A stretch of 64,000 nucleotides of DNA from Centropus unirufus (Eukaryota; Chordata; Aves; Cuculiformes; Centropidae), in contig VYZI01000240.1 of the NCBI GenBank assembly GCA_013397695.1, positions 746,180 to 810,179 of the forward strand. The letters run 5' to 3'. The notes under the pieces are model-generated. The model saw nothing but the letters and a program-made list of their open reading frames with translations, did not search any database and was not told the DNA's origin. Shown one piece after another: positions 11,569 to 23,700 of the stretch. The position numbers and the translations under genes are program-made. How positions within the stretch are numbered: position 1 is the first letter of the stretch; the number at the start of each line of letters is the position of its first letter.

Positions 11569-13783
11569 CTTAAAAATAATGAATGGAAACTGGAGTGTCA
11601 AAACAGGAGATGGCAGTCTTTATCTCTAAAAATACCTGCAAGGTAGAAATGGATAATGCTTCCCTGAGATTTGTTGAACTAAAATCATCTATTAATTTTA
11701 CAAGAGGAAAGCCAGGATAGAAGTGAAGAACTTGGCAGGGTACTTTGTACGATACCCACAAAAATACATTGGACTGTCCAGAACAGCTAAAATTACTGAG
11801 TCACCACACAACCTGACAAAATTTTCTGAACATGAATTCATAAAATATATTGAGCCTGCATGGCATTGTAAGTAAAATGATTGCTGTGGTCCTAGGAAAC
11901 AGCTGAATATGGTGATACCACACTAGTGCCTAAGAACTGTACATGGAAAACCCCTGGAAACACCCTGGCTCCGGTCTGCCTCATTCCCTCCTCCATGCCG
12001 GGACTTGCAGGCATTATTCAGCTCTCCCCTTAGCCCTCCTTCATTGTAAGTATCAAGTGACTGTTTTCATGAGGTAAGAGATACAAAAGCCACCCAAATT
12101 CATCTTTGATGAGAAGCAAAACAAACACGGTGGTTGTGGAGTAGGAGTTCACAGCAGAAATATCAGAATTCTTCAAGTGCCACCATTCATTCCAGCAGAG
12201 GAACTGCAGGGTCTGTCACAGGGACACTGTAATTCGCAAGGAATTTGACATCGCATTTTGTGGGATTGACAAGGAAGCACCATACACAAACTCAAGCCTT
12301 GCAGCTGGCACACAGACAGTGTCAGACATGATGAGAGAGTGGAATGAGAATGCATTTCATTTCTGGCATAGAGAACTTACTGTGTGAAAGTTGTGGCTAC
12401 ACTGAGGATGTGTGGGTGTTGAGGAGCAGAAGACGGGCTGTGAGGTGGGGGAGCGTCAGCAAATGCTGGTGATGGAAGATGCCCGCGTGCTCTGACCGTA
12501 CTGCTCAGTCCTAAAGGCAAATTCTTGCTGTGGCTGGGCACCGTAGGGCAGTCACGCGGGACTGTATCCTGGCCTGTATCAGCAATGGGATGGACAGCAA
12601 GAGCAGGGAAGGGACCATTCCCATATATTCAGTGAGGCTGCACCTTGAAGCCTGGGTTCAGTTTTGGGCCATTTGGGCCAAAAAATTTGTACCATGGTTT
12701 GAATGTTATTTTTCTTGCAGCTATTGGGCCCATGGTTATGCCCCTGGCCCATTCATGTGTGGGGTCCAAAGCAAGGCAACTTGGCTCTGAATTGAGGAAT
12801 AATTAAAGCATACAGACCTTTCATTAAACCTGAATTTAATCTGGTTTTAGTTTGATGCTCAGTTCCATCCTCCATTGAGCATCCAAGTAGTGAAATCCTC
12901 CCGTTGTAGGTTTTCTACTGTTGCCATATGCAGGACCCCTTTACCCTGAAGGATGTTATCCCTGTGCCAGAGATGCAACGAACCTGGCACACAGGATGCT
13001 GTGTTAGAGCAGGGAAGGGACTGCAGGTCCTGGTTCCAGAATCTTGTCTGGTTGAAGTCTTTGGGTTCACCTCAGTTCACCTCTGCTGTGCTGCAATTTC
13101 CATTTGAAAGAGCTCAAGTTGTCTGGTTTCCTGCTTCCTGAGCAACACCTAAAGAAAAGCAGCAAGTTTACCTCTTGAATTCCCAGCAGCTCAGAGTGAG
13201 GTCCCCCTGTCTCTTCTTTTGGTTCAGATAAAATCGAGTTCAGATTTCTTACAAATTCTGCTACAAGCTTGAGATTCTACTGCATTATCTGATGTGTTTC
13301 TTTGGTCTCTTTCAAATGCAGGGAGCCTGGAAAAAATCCTGTTATCCCTTGACTGTGGCTAGCATGAAGAAGTCACAAGTCAGCCAGGGAAATCTTCTTG
13401 TTCTGCTCCCCTGGAGATCAACTTGGGAGTGATGATAAGGGCTGTGAGCAGTGGCTGGGCTCTTCTTTGCGGGCACAGCCTTTGTGGGAGCAGCTCCCTG
13501 CATCTTAGAGCAGATGAGAAATTTAAGATTTGGCTCTTGAGATCAGATTTGTCTGGGCTTTCTGTGTTCTGCTCAGTTATACAGAAATCCCAGACATTCC
13601 CTTGAAAGGGCTTAAATTATTCTCTTTAACATGAGCAAAGTTTTCTGCAGAGAACTTTCAATGCAACCCATTTTCCGTACTGAGGTGTAGGGGCCTTGAG
13701 TGACTTCTTACTGGAATAATTCCCTGTGGGTGTCAGGAACCAGAAAGCCATTTCTCTCCATATACACAACTTGTAGGTCAGGG
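11569..13783. other. Spacer between two pseudogenes
   Basis: Apart from the CR1 fragment at 12.55-12.70 kb I see no gene. The first exons of PDCL2 would be expected here on the minus strand, and earlier exons of the rootletin-like relic on the plus strand; neither was found. Confidence 0.5.
12545..12695 (+). mobile_element. CR1 LINE fragment (near 3' end of ORF2)
   Basis: CTGGCCTGTATCAGCAATGG, then CAAGAGCAGGGAAGGGACCATTCC and a stretch encoding LHLEAWVQFWAI match the CR1 segment (LACI-S--SRSREVILP..., RPHLE--VQFWAP). Old, diverged, truncated at both ends. Confidence 0.65.
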
Positions 13784-14429
13784 AAGGAGACCCTAGAATC
13801 AAGCCTGTTTGAGGCTCAGCGGCACTTATCGTAGCTGGAGATCACCAGGAGTCAGCTTGAAATGCAATTTCAGACAGTCATGCAGGCCAAGGAGGTGATG
13901 CAGGGCGAGAGCTTCATGTGCTTTGTTTTTGGTGCCTAGGGAAGATGATACAGAAATAGTTCTTTGTCCACAGCGCTTCAGATGGGTAATGAAGCCTGAG
14001 ACATATCCTTCCTACACTGAAATTCAAATGGCCTCAGGTCAGTAAAGCCAGAACCATTGTCTGTGTAGACTCTAATCTTGCTGTTTGTGGTGTTTGCAGG
14101 GGAACTGAAGTGCCTTCAATCTGAGCTGGAAGCAGAGAGGATGATCCCTCATGAGGCGCCAATGGAAGAACATGGCACGGCAGCTCTTATTGAAAGAGCA
14201 GCAGTATGGCAATACCCTCAGCCAACAGCAAACCAGCCATGAAGGGGAAATAAAGAAGCTCCTGAAAGAGCTGGTAGGAAGCACTCTGAAGTCTTCAAGC
14301 AAGCTTTGTGGGCTGGCTTTAGATGAATGCCAGGCTGAGTGGGTGAGGTGGCAGGTGTCACCTCTCACCGGGCAGGGTGCTAGGCCAGGCAGCAGAGCCC
14401 ATGGCTCATACTTGCAGGCAGGCAACAAC

Positions 14430-15025
14430 CCTCAAGACATCAAAAGCAATGTGACCTCCCAGCAGGTCGAAGGAGGGGATTCTGCCCCTCTACCCTCTTC
14501 TCCTGAGACCTCACCTGGAGTCCTGCATCCAACTCTGGAGACCTCAGCACAGGAAGGACATGGATGTGCTTGAGCGAGTCCAGAGGAGGCCATGAAGATG
14601 ATCCAAGGGCTGGAGCACCTCCTGTATGAGGACAGACTGAGAGAGTTGGGGGTGTTTGGCCTGGAGTAGAGAAGGCTTGGGAGAGATCTTCCAGCAGCCG
14701 TCCAGCACTTAAAGGAGGCTACAGGAAAGCTGATGAGGGGCTCCTTGTCAGGGAGTGCAGGGATAGGAATGGTTTTAAGCTGAAAGAGGGGAGACTTAGA
14801 TGAGATATTAGGAAGAAAATGTTTCCTATGAGGATGGTGAGGCACTGGCACAGGTTGCCCAACAAAATCATGGATGTTCCATCCCTGGAGGTGTTTCAGG
14901 CCAGGTTGGATGGGCCTGTGAGCAATCTGATCCAGTGGGAGGTGATTCTGTGAATGGCAGGAGGGGCTGGAACTGGACAGGCTTTAAGGTTCTTTCCAGT
15001 CCAAACCATTCTAGGATTCTGTCTG
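14430..15025 (+). mobile_element. CR1 LINE 3' part
   Basis: Long match to the CR1 3' end: AGCAGGTCGAAGGAGGGGAT, ERVQRRP-like CGAGTCCAGAGGAGG, TTAGGAAGAAAATGTTTCCT, then the CR1 3' tail ending CCATTCTAGGATTCTG. 5'-truncated, inserted in an intron of the rootletin-like pseudogene. Confidence 0.92.
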
Positions 15026-15467
15026 GGCTCAGTCAGCCAATGCAGCCACAGATTCAGTGTGAGCCTAAGATGAGTTCAACAGAAGGTTGGGTGGTTCCCC
15101 ACCCAATGCAGGGCAGCAAAAGGGTAGGATCTTACTAATCTCCTATCTACTGCGAAGCTGAATCCTAACATTCCTACCAGCTGCAGCCATGAACTTTTTT
15201 CCTGTGTTTCTGTCCCTTCAAGGCTCACAGAGGGATTATCTTTGGGCTTGAAACATACGGAACAGGCCTCTTGAGCCTGGTACATCAGTTCGTGGCCTGT
15301 CTCATGAGGAAGGCACGGGAGTACTGGCCTCTTTCTCACCCCAGAGTCCCTCTGCATCTTCTCATTGGTGAGCTTTGAAAACAGAGACTGAAAACAGTGA
15401 GAAACCTCGAGGAGGGAGGTGCTAGGGGACAAGCATCCATCAGAGAGGGAAAGGTATCTCCTTCTCT

Positions 15468-15530
15468 TACTGGTTGGACTCAACGATCTTAAAGGCCCTT
15501 CCAATATGAATGATGCTACGATTCTCCGAC
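15468..15530 (+). mobile_element. CR1 LINE 3' tail fragment
   Basis: TTGGACTCAACGATCTTAAA, then GGCCCTTCCAATATGAATGATGC and ATTCT: the last about 60 bases of a CR1 copy in the same intron as the larger copy. Heavily 5'-truncated. Confidence 0.75.
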
Positions 15531-16828
15531 CTGCTGACTCTCCTTTTAAGTTCCCCAACAGGACTTGATTTATGGAGGGCACAATGTTCACACGGGGGTT
15601 TGTGGGAGCGATGAAGTTTTACATTTTATTAAGGAGCCTGGCTGGAACTCCATTTTCACTTCTTTTCATCTCCTCATCAGGCAAGTGAACAGGAAGAACT
15701 GCAGAAGACATGGGAAAAGGAGAAAGCAGAGAGAGAAGAGGAGCATGAGAAGAAGCTGTTAGATGTGAAGCAGAAGGCTGTTGTCATGCAGGCTCAACAA
15801 GAGTGAGCCAAAGCCAGAAATGCCAAGCAAGAGGTAAAGACTGAAAGAAGAATTTCTGTGATTTGTTGCAAGGCTCAAGCTGTGGGAGATGGCTGGATGT
15901 GGGGATATTGGCCTGTGTGGAGCATGCCTTACATATTTCTGCAGTGAATTTGGTGAGGTGAACGGTGAGCAGGACCACCTTTTGGACTAGGAATGAACCC
16001 TCCCCAATAAGCCAGGCAGAAACTCACCTTCCGTTGAGATTTTTGTGTTGCTCTTGTGTTGTTTTTAAAGGCCTACCTCAGAATACCTTCACACTTCTCT
16101 TAATGGTCCTCTTTTGGTGTTTACTGGTGTGTGCCAAAAGCCTTAACTCTGCTGAAGACCAAACTGAATTTTTGTGGGACTGAATCCTGACATGGCTGGG
16201 GTTTCTATCTGAGGGCAATGAGGGTGTTGCAGGATTGTTGACAAAAGAAAAACACTTTTAAAGACTTCTCAAGTGCTAAAACATGAGTGTCTTCTATGCT
16301 GTGCTTTGTCACCTGCTGGGAAGCTGTTTTGTGCCCCTGTGTCACACTGGGAGTTCTCTCTGTGCCCTACCCAATGTCTTCTTTTTGCAGACTGCCAAGG
16401 GGCAGCAGGAGCTTTGGCACAGACAAAACGTAAGCAAATGTGCATCAAGAACTTCAGAAGATATTTCATGGTAAGAGTGCAACAGCAAAGTTGCTTTTAG
16501 TTAAGGGATTCTAATTTTTTTTTTCAGCCAATGAAACATTATTACCTGCAGGGCTTATTGAAGGCTGCCAAATCCTTTATTATCACTGCAATTTTGTAGA
16601 CCACCTGGAGAGCACTTATCTTGACCCTGCAGATTGCCAAAAGTCCACAGGCTAGAGTGAAAAAGCACAGGGCTAGAGAACATCATCTTGAAAAGAAAGT
16701 CAGCCTTTGGTTTGGTCTGAGTAGATAAGCTGTGATTTTAAAGACTGCACAAATCACCTGCAAAATAGTCTGAAAAACCTGCAGTAATCTTCATTACAAA
16801 CGCTCTCATAGAAACAACTCTGAGTGCC

Positions 16829-16834
16829 TTTATT
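16829..16834 (-). terminator. NMU: Candidate NMU poly(A) signal
   Basis: TTTATT on the plus strand reads AATAAAGG on the minus strand, about 0.9 kb past the NMU stop. It is the first canonical hexamer I see downstream; weaker ATTAAA forms occur at about 17.03 and 16.98 kb. Transcript data would decide between them. Confidence 0.35.
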
Positions 16835-17721
16835 TAGAAGGGAAAATAAAGGTACATTAAGACTGTTGTTAGAGGTAATGTGTGTTGCATGCATACACGG
16901 GGGCTTTTTTACGGTTATTTTACACACATTTGTAAACATCATAACTCCGTGAAACAAATCATTTTTATATGCTTTTTAATATAATCAACAAAGTAAAGAA
17001 ACATTTGAATCCGTAACAGAATCCAGTTTAATAGCATTTACATTCTAGTGATTTTTAGTCGTACATTAATAATGAATATTTTTTGTAAGGAAAATACTAT
17101 GTCCATATACTCAGCATTTCTTCAGGATTAGTTCTAGGTCAGGTATCTAAAATCCTGAAAAATAAGAAACAGCTTTAGCTCTTGGTATGATGTAACACTT
17201 CATACATAAAACATGATAGATATGTAAGATACGTAAGAAAATAGAGCATTATTATGTTAACATAGGGATTTTTTTTTTTATGTCACTCTAAAGAGTTGAA
17301 TGATTTGAAATCAGACCCAATAGCCTGTGGTTAGTTTCAGTGTGAGGGGGTCTTCTGTGTTTGAACAAGGGATTAGCTCCAGGATGTCAGTGTATGTTTG
17401 ATAGGTAGCTGAATCAGTTCTTTCTGACTTACATTCATCATCATGGTTAACTTTCCAAACTGTTTAAAGATCTGGGATATCTTCCGTATCTTGGTGCCTC
17501 AAGCAGCTCCGTGGTCTCAGTTCTAGGAACTCAGTACCTACACTATTATTTTTTCCTGAAGATATGTGAATTTATCACATCTGGGAGAAGCTTGTCCACA
17601 GAAATCTGCGTCCACAAAACAGGCTTGATAAGACTACTCTTCGACTATTGTGCTCTATATGTATAAAAAATAAACTAATTTAAATACAGATTGTAATTAA
17701 AAGCATTAAATGAATACCTCC

Positions 17722-17757
17722 TTAGCGAAAATCCACTGATCTCTTTCCATTTCGTGG
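17722..17757 (-). CDS. NMU: NMU coding exon 9 (amidation signal and stop)
   Basis: 36 bases: acceptor GTCTTTCAG|CCACGA, then PRNGKRSVDFR and TAA. PRN closes the peptide, Gly donates the amide, KR is the cleavage site and SVDFR is a short trailing tail. The 3' UTR continues to lower coordinates. Confidence 0.93.
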   Translation of the reverse strand, partial: PRNGKRSVDFR

Positions 17758-20700
17758 CTGAAAGACAAATATCCAATTATTCCTCTATAAAAATGACTGG
17801 TTTCAGCAACAAACCCCACTCAACTCAATGTGTATAAAAATTGGGAAATTTCTCCATTCTGTCAACATGTTCATCCTTAAAGATAAACTTGAGACCAGTT
17901 ATAGTTTAATGTATACCCACCTCTGGAGAAGAACTATACAGTAAAAATTACTGTATACATATTGAAGAATGAATTATACCCTTCTTGTATGATTTAATAA
18001 AGGGGAGAAACCCACAAGTCACTCCAAGAGACTACTATCCCTCCTTTTTGTATTTTCTTAAGATGTGTTCCCAGATTGTTGTTAATATTGCATTATATGT
18101 GCTTGTTGTAATTAACAAAGAAATAGATATCATTCAATGATTTTATTTTTACAGTCTTCCATAACATAGGCAAAAAGTTTCCTCCTGCGTACAATGTTAA
18201 TTTCAGAAATATTTTTCATTATAAAGGAACTTAATACAATGTATACTAAAGCTGTTAAACACTCATGCTGAGCTTAATGACGTTGCTTTTCATTCTGTGA
18301 TCATGAAAAATATCAATGTTAATGTTACTCATAACCTTAGTGTGTCATAAGAACTCTAAAGATCCAATACTGATATGTAAGAAATACAACTATACAAACT
18401 TGCCTTCTTTTCAGTAGCCACTTTCTTATTTCAATAATTAAAAAAAAAGACTATCAAAAATCAGGAAAATTAAGTTTGACTTGCCAGGTTTAGCTTGCTT
18501 AATTTTGCAAAAATGGAGTAAAGATGTTCTGTGGCATCAAAGGTAAATGTAGTTGTTTCATTCTCATCAGAATTTCTGAATCTGGTTTCTAATCCTACTG
18601 GTCAAAGCACAAGGAAAGTGTGTTTTTATTTTTACCCCAGAAAATGTCTGAAGCAGATCTTCAGTAGATCTATATGGTAGGATGCTCTTACGGAAACAAG
18701 TTTCCTCAACAAGTTGCTGGTTTCTCTACTTTTTGTTTTATACAAAACATTACAACAACATTACAAAAACATTTATACAAACATTTTTTGTTTTTATAAC
18801 AAAACAAACATTTTATAATACAATTTTTTTCACAAAAGTTGAAAAGAAAGAAGACAAACAAACCATACCCTGTAGAAAAAGTAGCCTCTGCTTTGAATTC
18901 CTCCAGGTCCACGAAGTTCTTCCTGAAAAATAATGTTTTGAATCATATCTAATCTTGTAAACAACTCCATAGAGAGAGGCTGTTTATGTACATACTGAAA
19001 GCATTTCTTCACTATTACTCTATAGTCCTGCCCCTTAAGCCATTTCATACATGTATTTCTCCATGTCAATAACAAGTTCATGTTGTTATATAGAAATAGG
19101 AGAAAATACATGAATAAGGATCAACTTCCACCTCAAGTTTTGGCTCCATTCAGATGGCTTTAACGTGGTAAATGATAATGATGAGTAGCCTTCGCTTTCA
19201 ACTTTCAGGTTTTTATATTCGGTTGGAATTCTGTTATTTCCATGTACCAATCAATGTAAGAGACAGGTCTTTGAATAAATTAGCCACTTTAAAAGACGAC
19301 TAAGAAAACACATATTACTCATCATTTTCATTCAATCTACTTTAAAAATCTGTTGAAAATAAGGTAACTACCAGAAAGAAGCTTGATAAAATGTTTGCCT
19401 TTTGCCACAAGGTTAGAGCTGCCTGTTCTGAGCTCATTCCCAAACATTTTTGTATTTTTGGGGCTGGGCTTTTTGTATGGGTTTCTTTTTATATTTCCTT
19501 AGAAATAAATATTTCCCAACCCTATAATAAAAAAGGACCTTATATATATTTTATATGTTTACACTTTATGTTAGATATTTAATCCTTTTTAGATAGTATC
19601 AAGTATAGCAACAAGTAATCCTTGTTAGATAGTATGCTTTTTAAAAAAAACACACTCCCTAGGAAATATAACTCAACTGCAATGTAATGGTACAGATAAA
19701 TTTGAAAGTTATTTTATAAAAGGAAAAATACTAACAGACCTATTTTGATACATACATGGTCTGTTCTACCACTGTTCCGTGTTAACTGTATATTACTTCA
19801 GTGTTTTTTGCTTCTTAAATATCACACTAGAGAATAAAAAAACATTTCTCTAGTGAAAACACACTACTGTGTTACTCAACCATGAAAAGAAAAATGTCAT
19901 GAGCAGAAAGGCCTACAAGGACATTTTTAGAAGAGCTAATGAACCACAAAGTGTGAGGATGCAAGCATGCAGAGTTTAAGATTACATACGTCCGCTTTGT
20001 ATCTCTTCAGCCTTCTCTCATTAAGCTGGGGAACAAGTTGCAGTAAGGGATGCAGGACAGACGACTGAGAGGACACGAACACAGACACATGAGCAACAAT
20101 GAAATTCAGACCTCATGATGCAAAAATGTCTCTGCCTGAAATATTGGCTTGGGGATGAAACATGCACCAAAAAAAAGACTTCAGATTTTAATTGAGAAAA
20201 TTTTTGTTTTAAACATTTTGGCTTGACAACAGGTACCAATATTTACATTTACACCACGAATGTAAGGAAATGTAAGTGCCCTCACTTTTAGTCATTGAAA
20301 GTTCAGAACTCTTTAGAGATTTCTTGCCCAAGCAATTGCAGTTTTTCAGATTTTGATCAGCCTCTGTGAGTGGTACAGTGAATATTTCCATACACTACTC
20401 CTAATATTTTGATGATTATTCGCTAAGGAAGTTAGCAGCTTCAATTCTGTTGTACTGAAAAGTTCATTTTACTTCAAAATAACTTAAATCACAGCAAGAA
20501 ACTATTCTCCTAGAAATCAGTGAGCAGGAGGGATCTATTCTCAAGCCAGATTTGTAATTGTGGCCCTGATAAGTCTATGAGCACTGTAAAAAATGAGCTC
20601 CAATAGTGAAATGCCTTGTTTTCAGTCAGACTTTATGCTTGCAAACACCCTGGTTAGGCAAAGTGGCACAGTACTTAGTGTAAGCGTCCCCTGATAAAAC

Positions 20701-23700
20701 ACAACTGCGTGGGCTTGTGGAGAGAGTTCTACAGTGAGAAACAAAGCACAAAGTCTATGTTCCATCAACAAATTTCAACCTTCAACTCAGGTAAACCTAA
20801 TTTTTTATACAATACTTCTTAGTAAAGTAAAACAACAAAGAGAAACATAATTTATGGAGTAACTGCAGTTTCCAAATTGATAATGTACTTAATAGGTAAA
20901 ATTTATTTGCCTACTTGGAGCCAATTTTGCTCTGTCTGCCTAAGGTGGGCGATGTGGTATCACAATAGCTAAAAGAGCAGAGCTCTGATGTGTAGCAGAG
21001 GAAAAAGGGCATTCCAGCTGTCCACTTGGGCTCTGTCTTGCAGTCAGAGGAGAGAGGTTAATAAAGCCAAAGAACAATAAAAGTCACCTAAGTTAGTATC
21101 TCCAAGAATTGGGCAAGAATCTAGTCACCTGAACAGAAAGGCTAGAAGAAGTGAGAAAGCAGTAATCTTTGGGGGCAGGCAGGGGCAAAATTATTCGGGG
21201 GGGGACAAAGGGGGATGCGATAACTTCTTAAGCAGGAGCAGAAACGGCTCATTTTTCTGTGCCCTAATTAGCATTAATACTCTCAGAGCAACTCTCTCAT
21301 GAAAACACCAACCCAAATACCAGCAATATTATTTCCTAGGAATAATACCACATCCTTCTAATGAATATAAAGAATTAGACAGAAATGGACATTAATATAT
21401 AATTGTTGAGAAATAATATGTTTAACTTTCTCAAAATCTTATTATGCACAGAAAAAACACAGAGACGCACAGAAATGGCAGATTATGTTTACACCTTAAA
21501 AGAAAGAATGGAGTGCCCATAGTTTTGTTCACACCATTGGCTTATAAGAATAATTTTATATCAACCATACTGGGATATTTTTAAAATCATATTTTTCATT
21601 TAAAATATAATCCAAAGTCTGAGGGACATTTAATCACTATTTTGCCTGATACAAATTTATGACATGTAAATTAATAAAAACAATTTAATTAGCAATTAAT
21701 AAAAACCCATTAAGAGGTCTTGATATTTATGGTCATGTTCTCAGATTCTATAAAACTGCGTTGTTTCACTGTATATATTATGTTTCAGTACCAGAGACAA
21801 GCATTTGACCTCATTCTTAAACTACAAGATTAAGATGCAGTTGGTTTTCTATGAGTGTTTGGTCAGTTTTTTGCACACTTGGCCAGTATTGGTAATCCTC
21901 TTCCATGTTATTTAAAATGCATTCTGTATCTCAAGCAGTAAAACTCCCTGTTCTGAGCTTGCTGTGCAGTAAGGAACGTTACCTGGTTTTTACATACAAG
22001 AACATAAATACAAGGAAGTACTATGCCACTTACCATGATTTCTGAGTTGCCTGAGTCATGAGTCTTAGAATAATGAAATAAGAACTGTTCAAAAAAATTA
22101 GAAGTGGCATTTTACTACAAAACAGACCAAGGGTGTTATGATTTTCTTGAAAATTTTAGTGTGATCGCAAAACATATATAGAAATCTTACCCTTTTGGTG
22201 TTGTCTTTTTCATCTAAACCCTGTAGGAATAATAATTAGTAGACAAGCTTTTACTAGTTAGGAAAAAAAAAAAGGGCAATGGACGATTTTGCTTACATTA
22301 TAAAATTTTCAGTACTGGATTGGAATCTTCCTTCCATGATGGATATATTATATATCTTTGCTTATCAATGCAACTGTTCTGTTCAAACTGTAGACTGCAT
22401 TAATTTTTCTCCAGTGGAAGAATAGATGGGTTTAGCAGATGCTGCTTCATATATCTATAGGCTCTAATAAGTAAATTTCTTTCTCCTTTGAGAGCTCATG
22501 ATTTTTCTAATCTAGAGCAATAAAAGCACCTGAAACCTTATGTTCAATCTGGAGATTATTTTCCAAACATTGGAGTGTATCTGTTGTCTCTAATAGGTGT
22601 TGAGTTAGGCCACCAAGCATTGCAGAGTAAGAACTGATAGTATTACTTCCAGCAGTAAGCAACATTTCAGATACTGAGTCTTCAGAATTTATTGTAGTCA
22701 CTGGCACACAGAGATCAGGCTTGAGAAATGCCAAGTAATGCTTTCCGTGCTTTACCTGTGGTTTCTGGAGAAATCCCATGACCAGAAAACAAAGTTCTTC
22801 CAGTGCACTGGTCACCTAATGCAAAGAAAACATTAACTCAGGTGTCAGACTTCTAATCCTTCTGCATATTGCAAATAGTATCAAAATAATAAAGTAAACT
22901 TTATCTGACTCACCTGAGGCTGAGAATCTGTGGACTGGTAGGCAGAACATGCACTGTCTATCTGTAAAAGTTTACACAGTCCTTTTTTAAGAAGTGAGAT
23001 TGATAAAATCAAATAGATTACTTATATTTTCAAAAACAGTTCAGTGCCGCCAAAGGTATGGCAAGTTTGTCCATAGTCATGTTCAGGAAATAGTTTCTGT
23101 TCCAGGTGGGGAAAAGAAGACATTAACCAAATATTTATACTTCTTTGAGCACAACAAACGAATACATATCTGGGTCCTTTATTTCCTATTCCACTCATGT
23201 TCTTCCTATTTTTAGCCTTCTCAGACTAAGTTATATTTTAAATTATTATTTTAAGCATGTGGGGTATCAACTATGAACTACCCCTTCACTGATATCTTTG
23301 GATTACACAGAACTGTGAAGACAATTACAAAACTGAAGCAAATTATTCAAAGAGAAGTCCTTTCCAACTGGATTGCAGCATCCCTGCAGGTATGATACAC
23401 ACATCTCTTGAATGATTATGGCATGTGCTAGCAAGTCTTATGCATGCCAGTCAATTTGTGTGAATCACCAATATCCAGTAGACAAGGTTTGCACCAATTT
23501 ATTTGGCAAATGAGGAGCCTTAGAAGTTTTTGTTTCAAGGGGATGGTTTCCAAATCAGAATGCTAGTAAGAGATATCTTCAATATATTTCAAGCGTCTAA
23601 ACTCAAAGAGCACTGGAAGAAGTCATCATCCTTGACCTTTGGCACATCATCACAGAGTGGGATGCACACACATAGACACAAAACAAACAAGAATAATCCA

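Larger units (their letters stand above)
13784..16430 (+). pseudogene. Broken rootletin-like coiled-coil gene
   Basis: Five exon-like blocks with introns kept: 13784-13903 (KETLESSLFEAQRHLS, TAG, LEITRSQLEMQFQTVMQAKE), 14100-14270 (ELKCLQSELEAER, frameshift, MRRQWKNMARQLLLKEQQYG, later GEIKKLLKEL), 15681-15833 (ASEQEELQKTWEKEKAEREE, later AQQE, TGA, AKARNAKQE) and 16392-16430 (TAKGQQELWHRQN), plus possible further pieces. Heptad-rich Glu/Gln/Leu/Lys sequence. The phrase SLFE-QR-L-LE-R-QLE-...-AKE-..GEL resembles the rod of rootletin (CROCC/CROCC2) and related C-NAP1 (CEP250), proteins of the ciliary rootlet and centriole linker. Two stops, one frameshift and a lost donor (CAG|GG) show it is dead. 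Retained introns imply a genomic duplicate, not a retrocopy. CR1 copies lie in its second intron. Family assignment is from recall of the pattern and is uncertain. Confidence 0.55.

Noticed and set aside
15076..15591. Minus-strand frame of 171 codons
   Set aside because: It runs across the CR1 tail and intron sequence of the rootletin-like relic; no similarity to any protein, no splice support.
22507..22755. Continuation of NMU exon 4 into the following sequence as one open frame
   Set aside because: A GTAAAGC donor follows CACAG at 22756 and the next conserved segment is in the separate exon at 22191-22220; the open stretch is intron.
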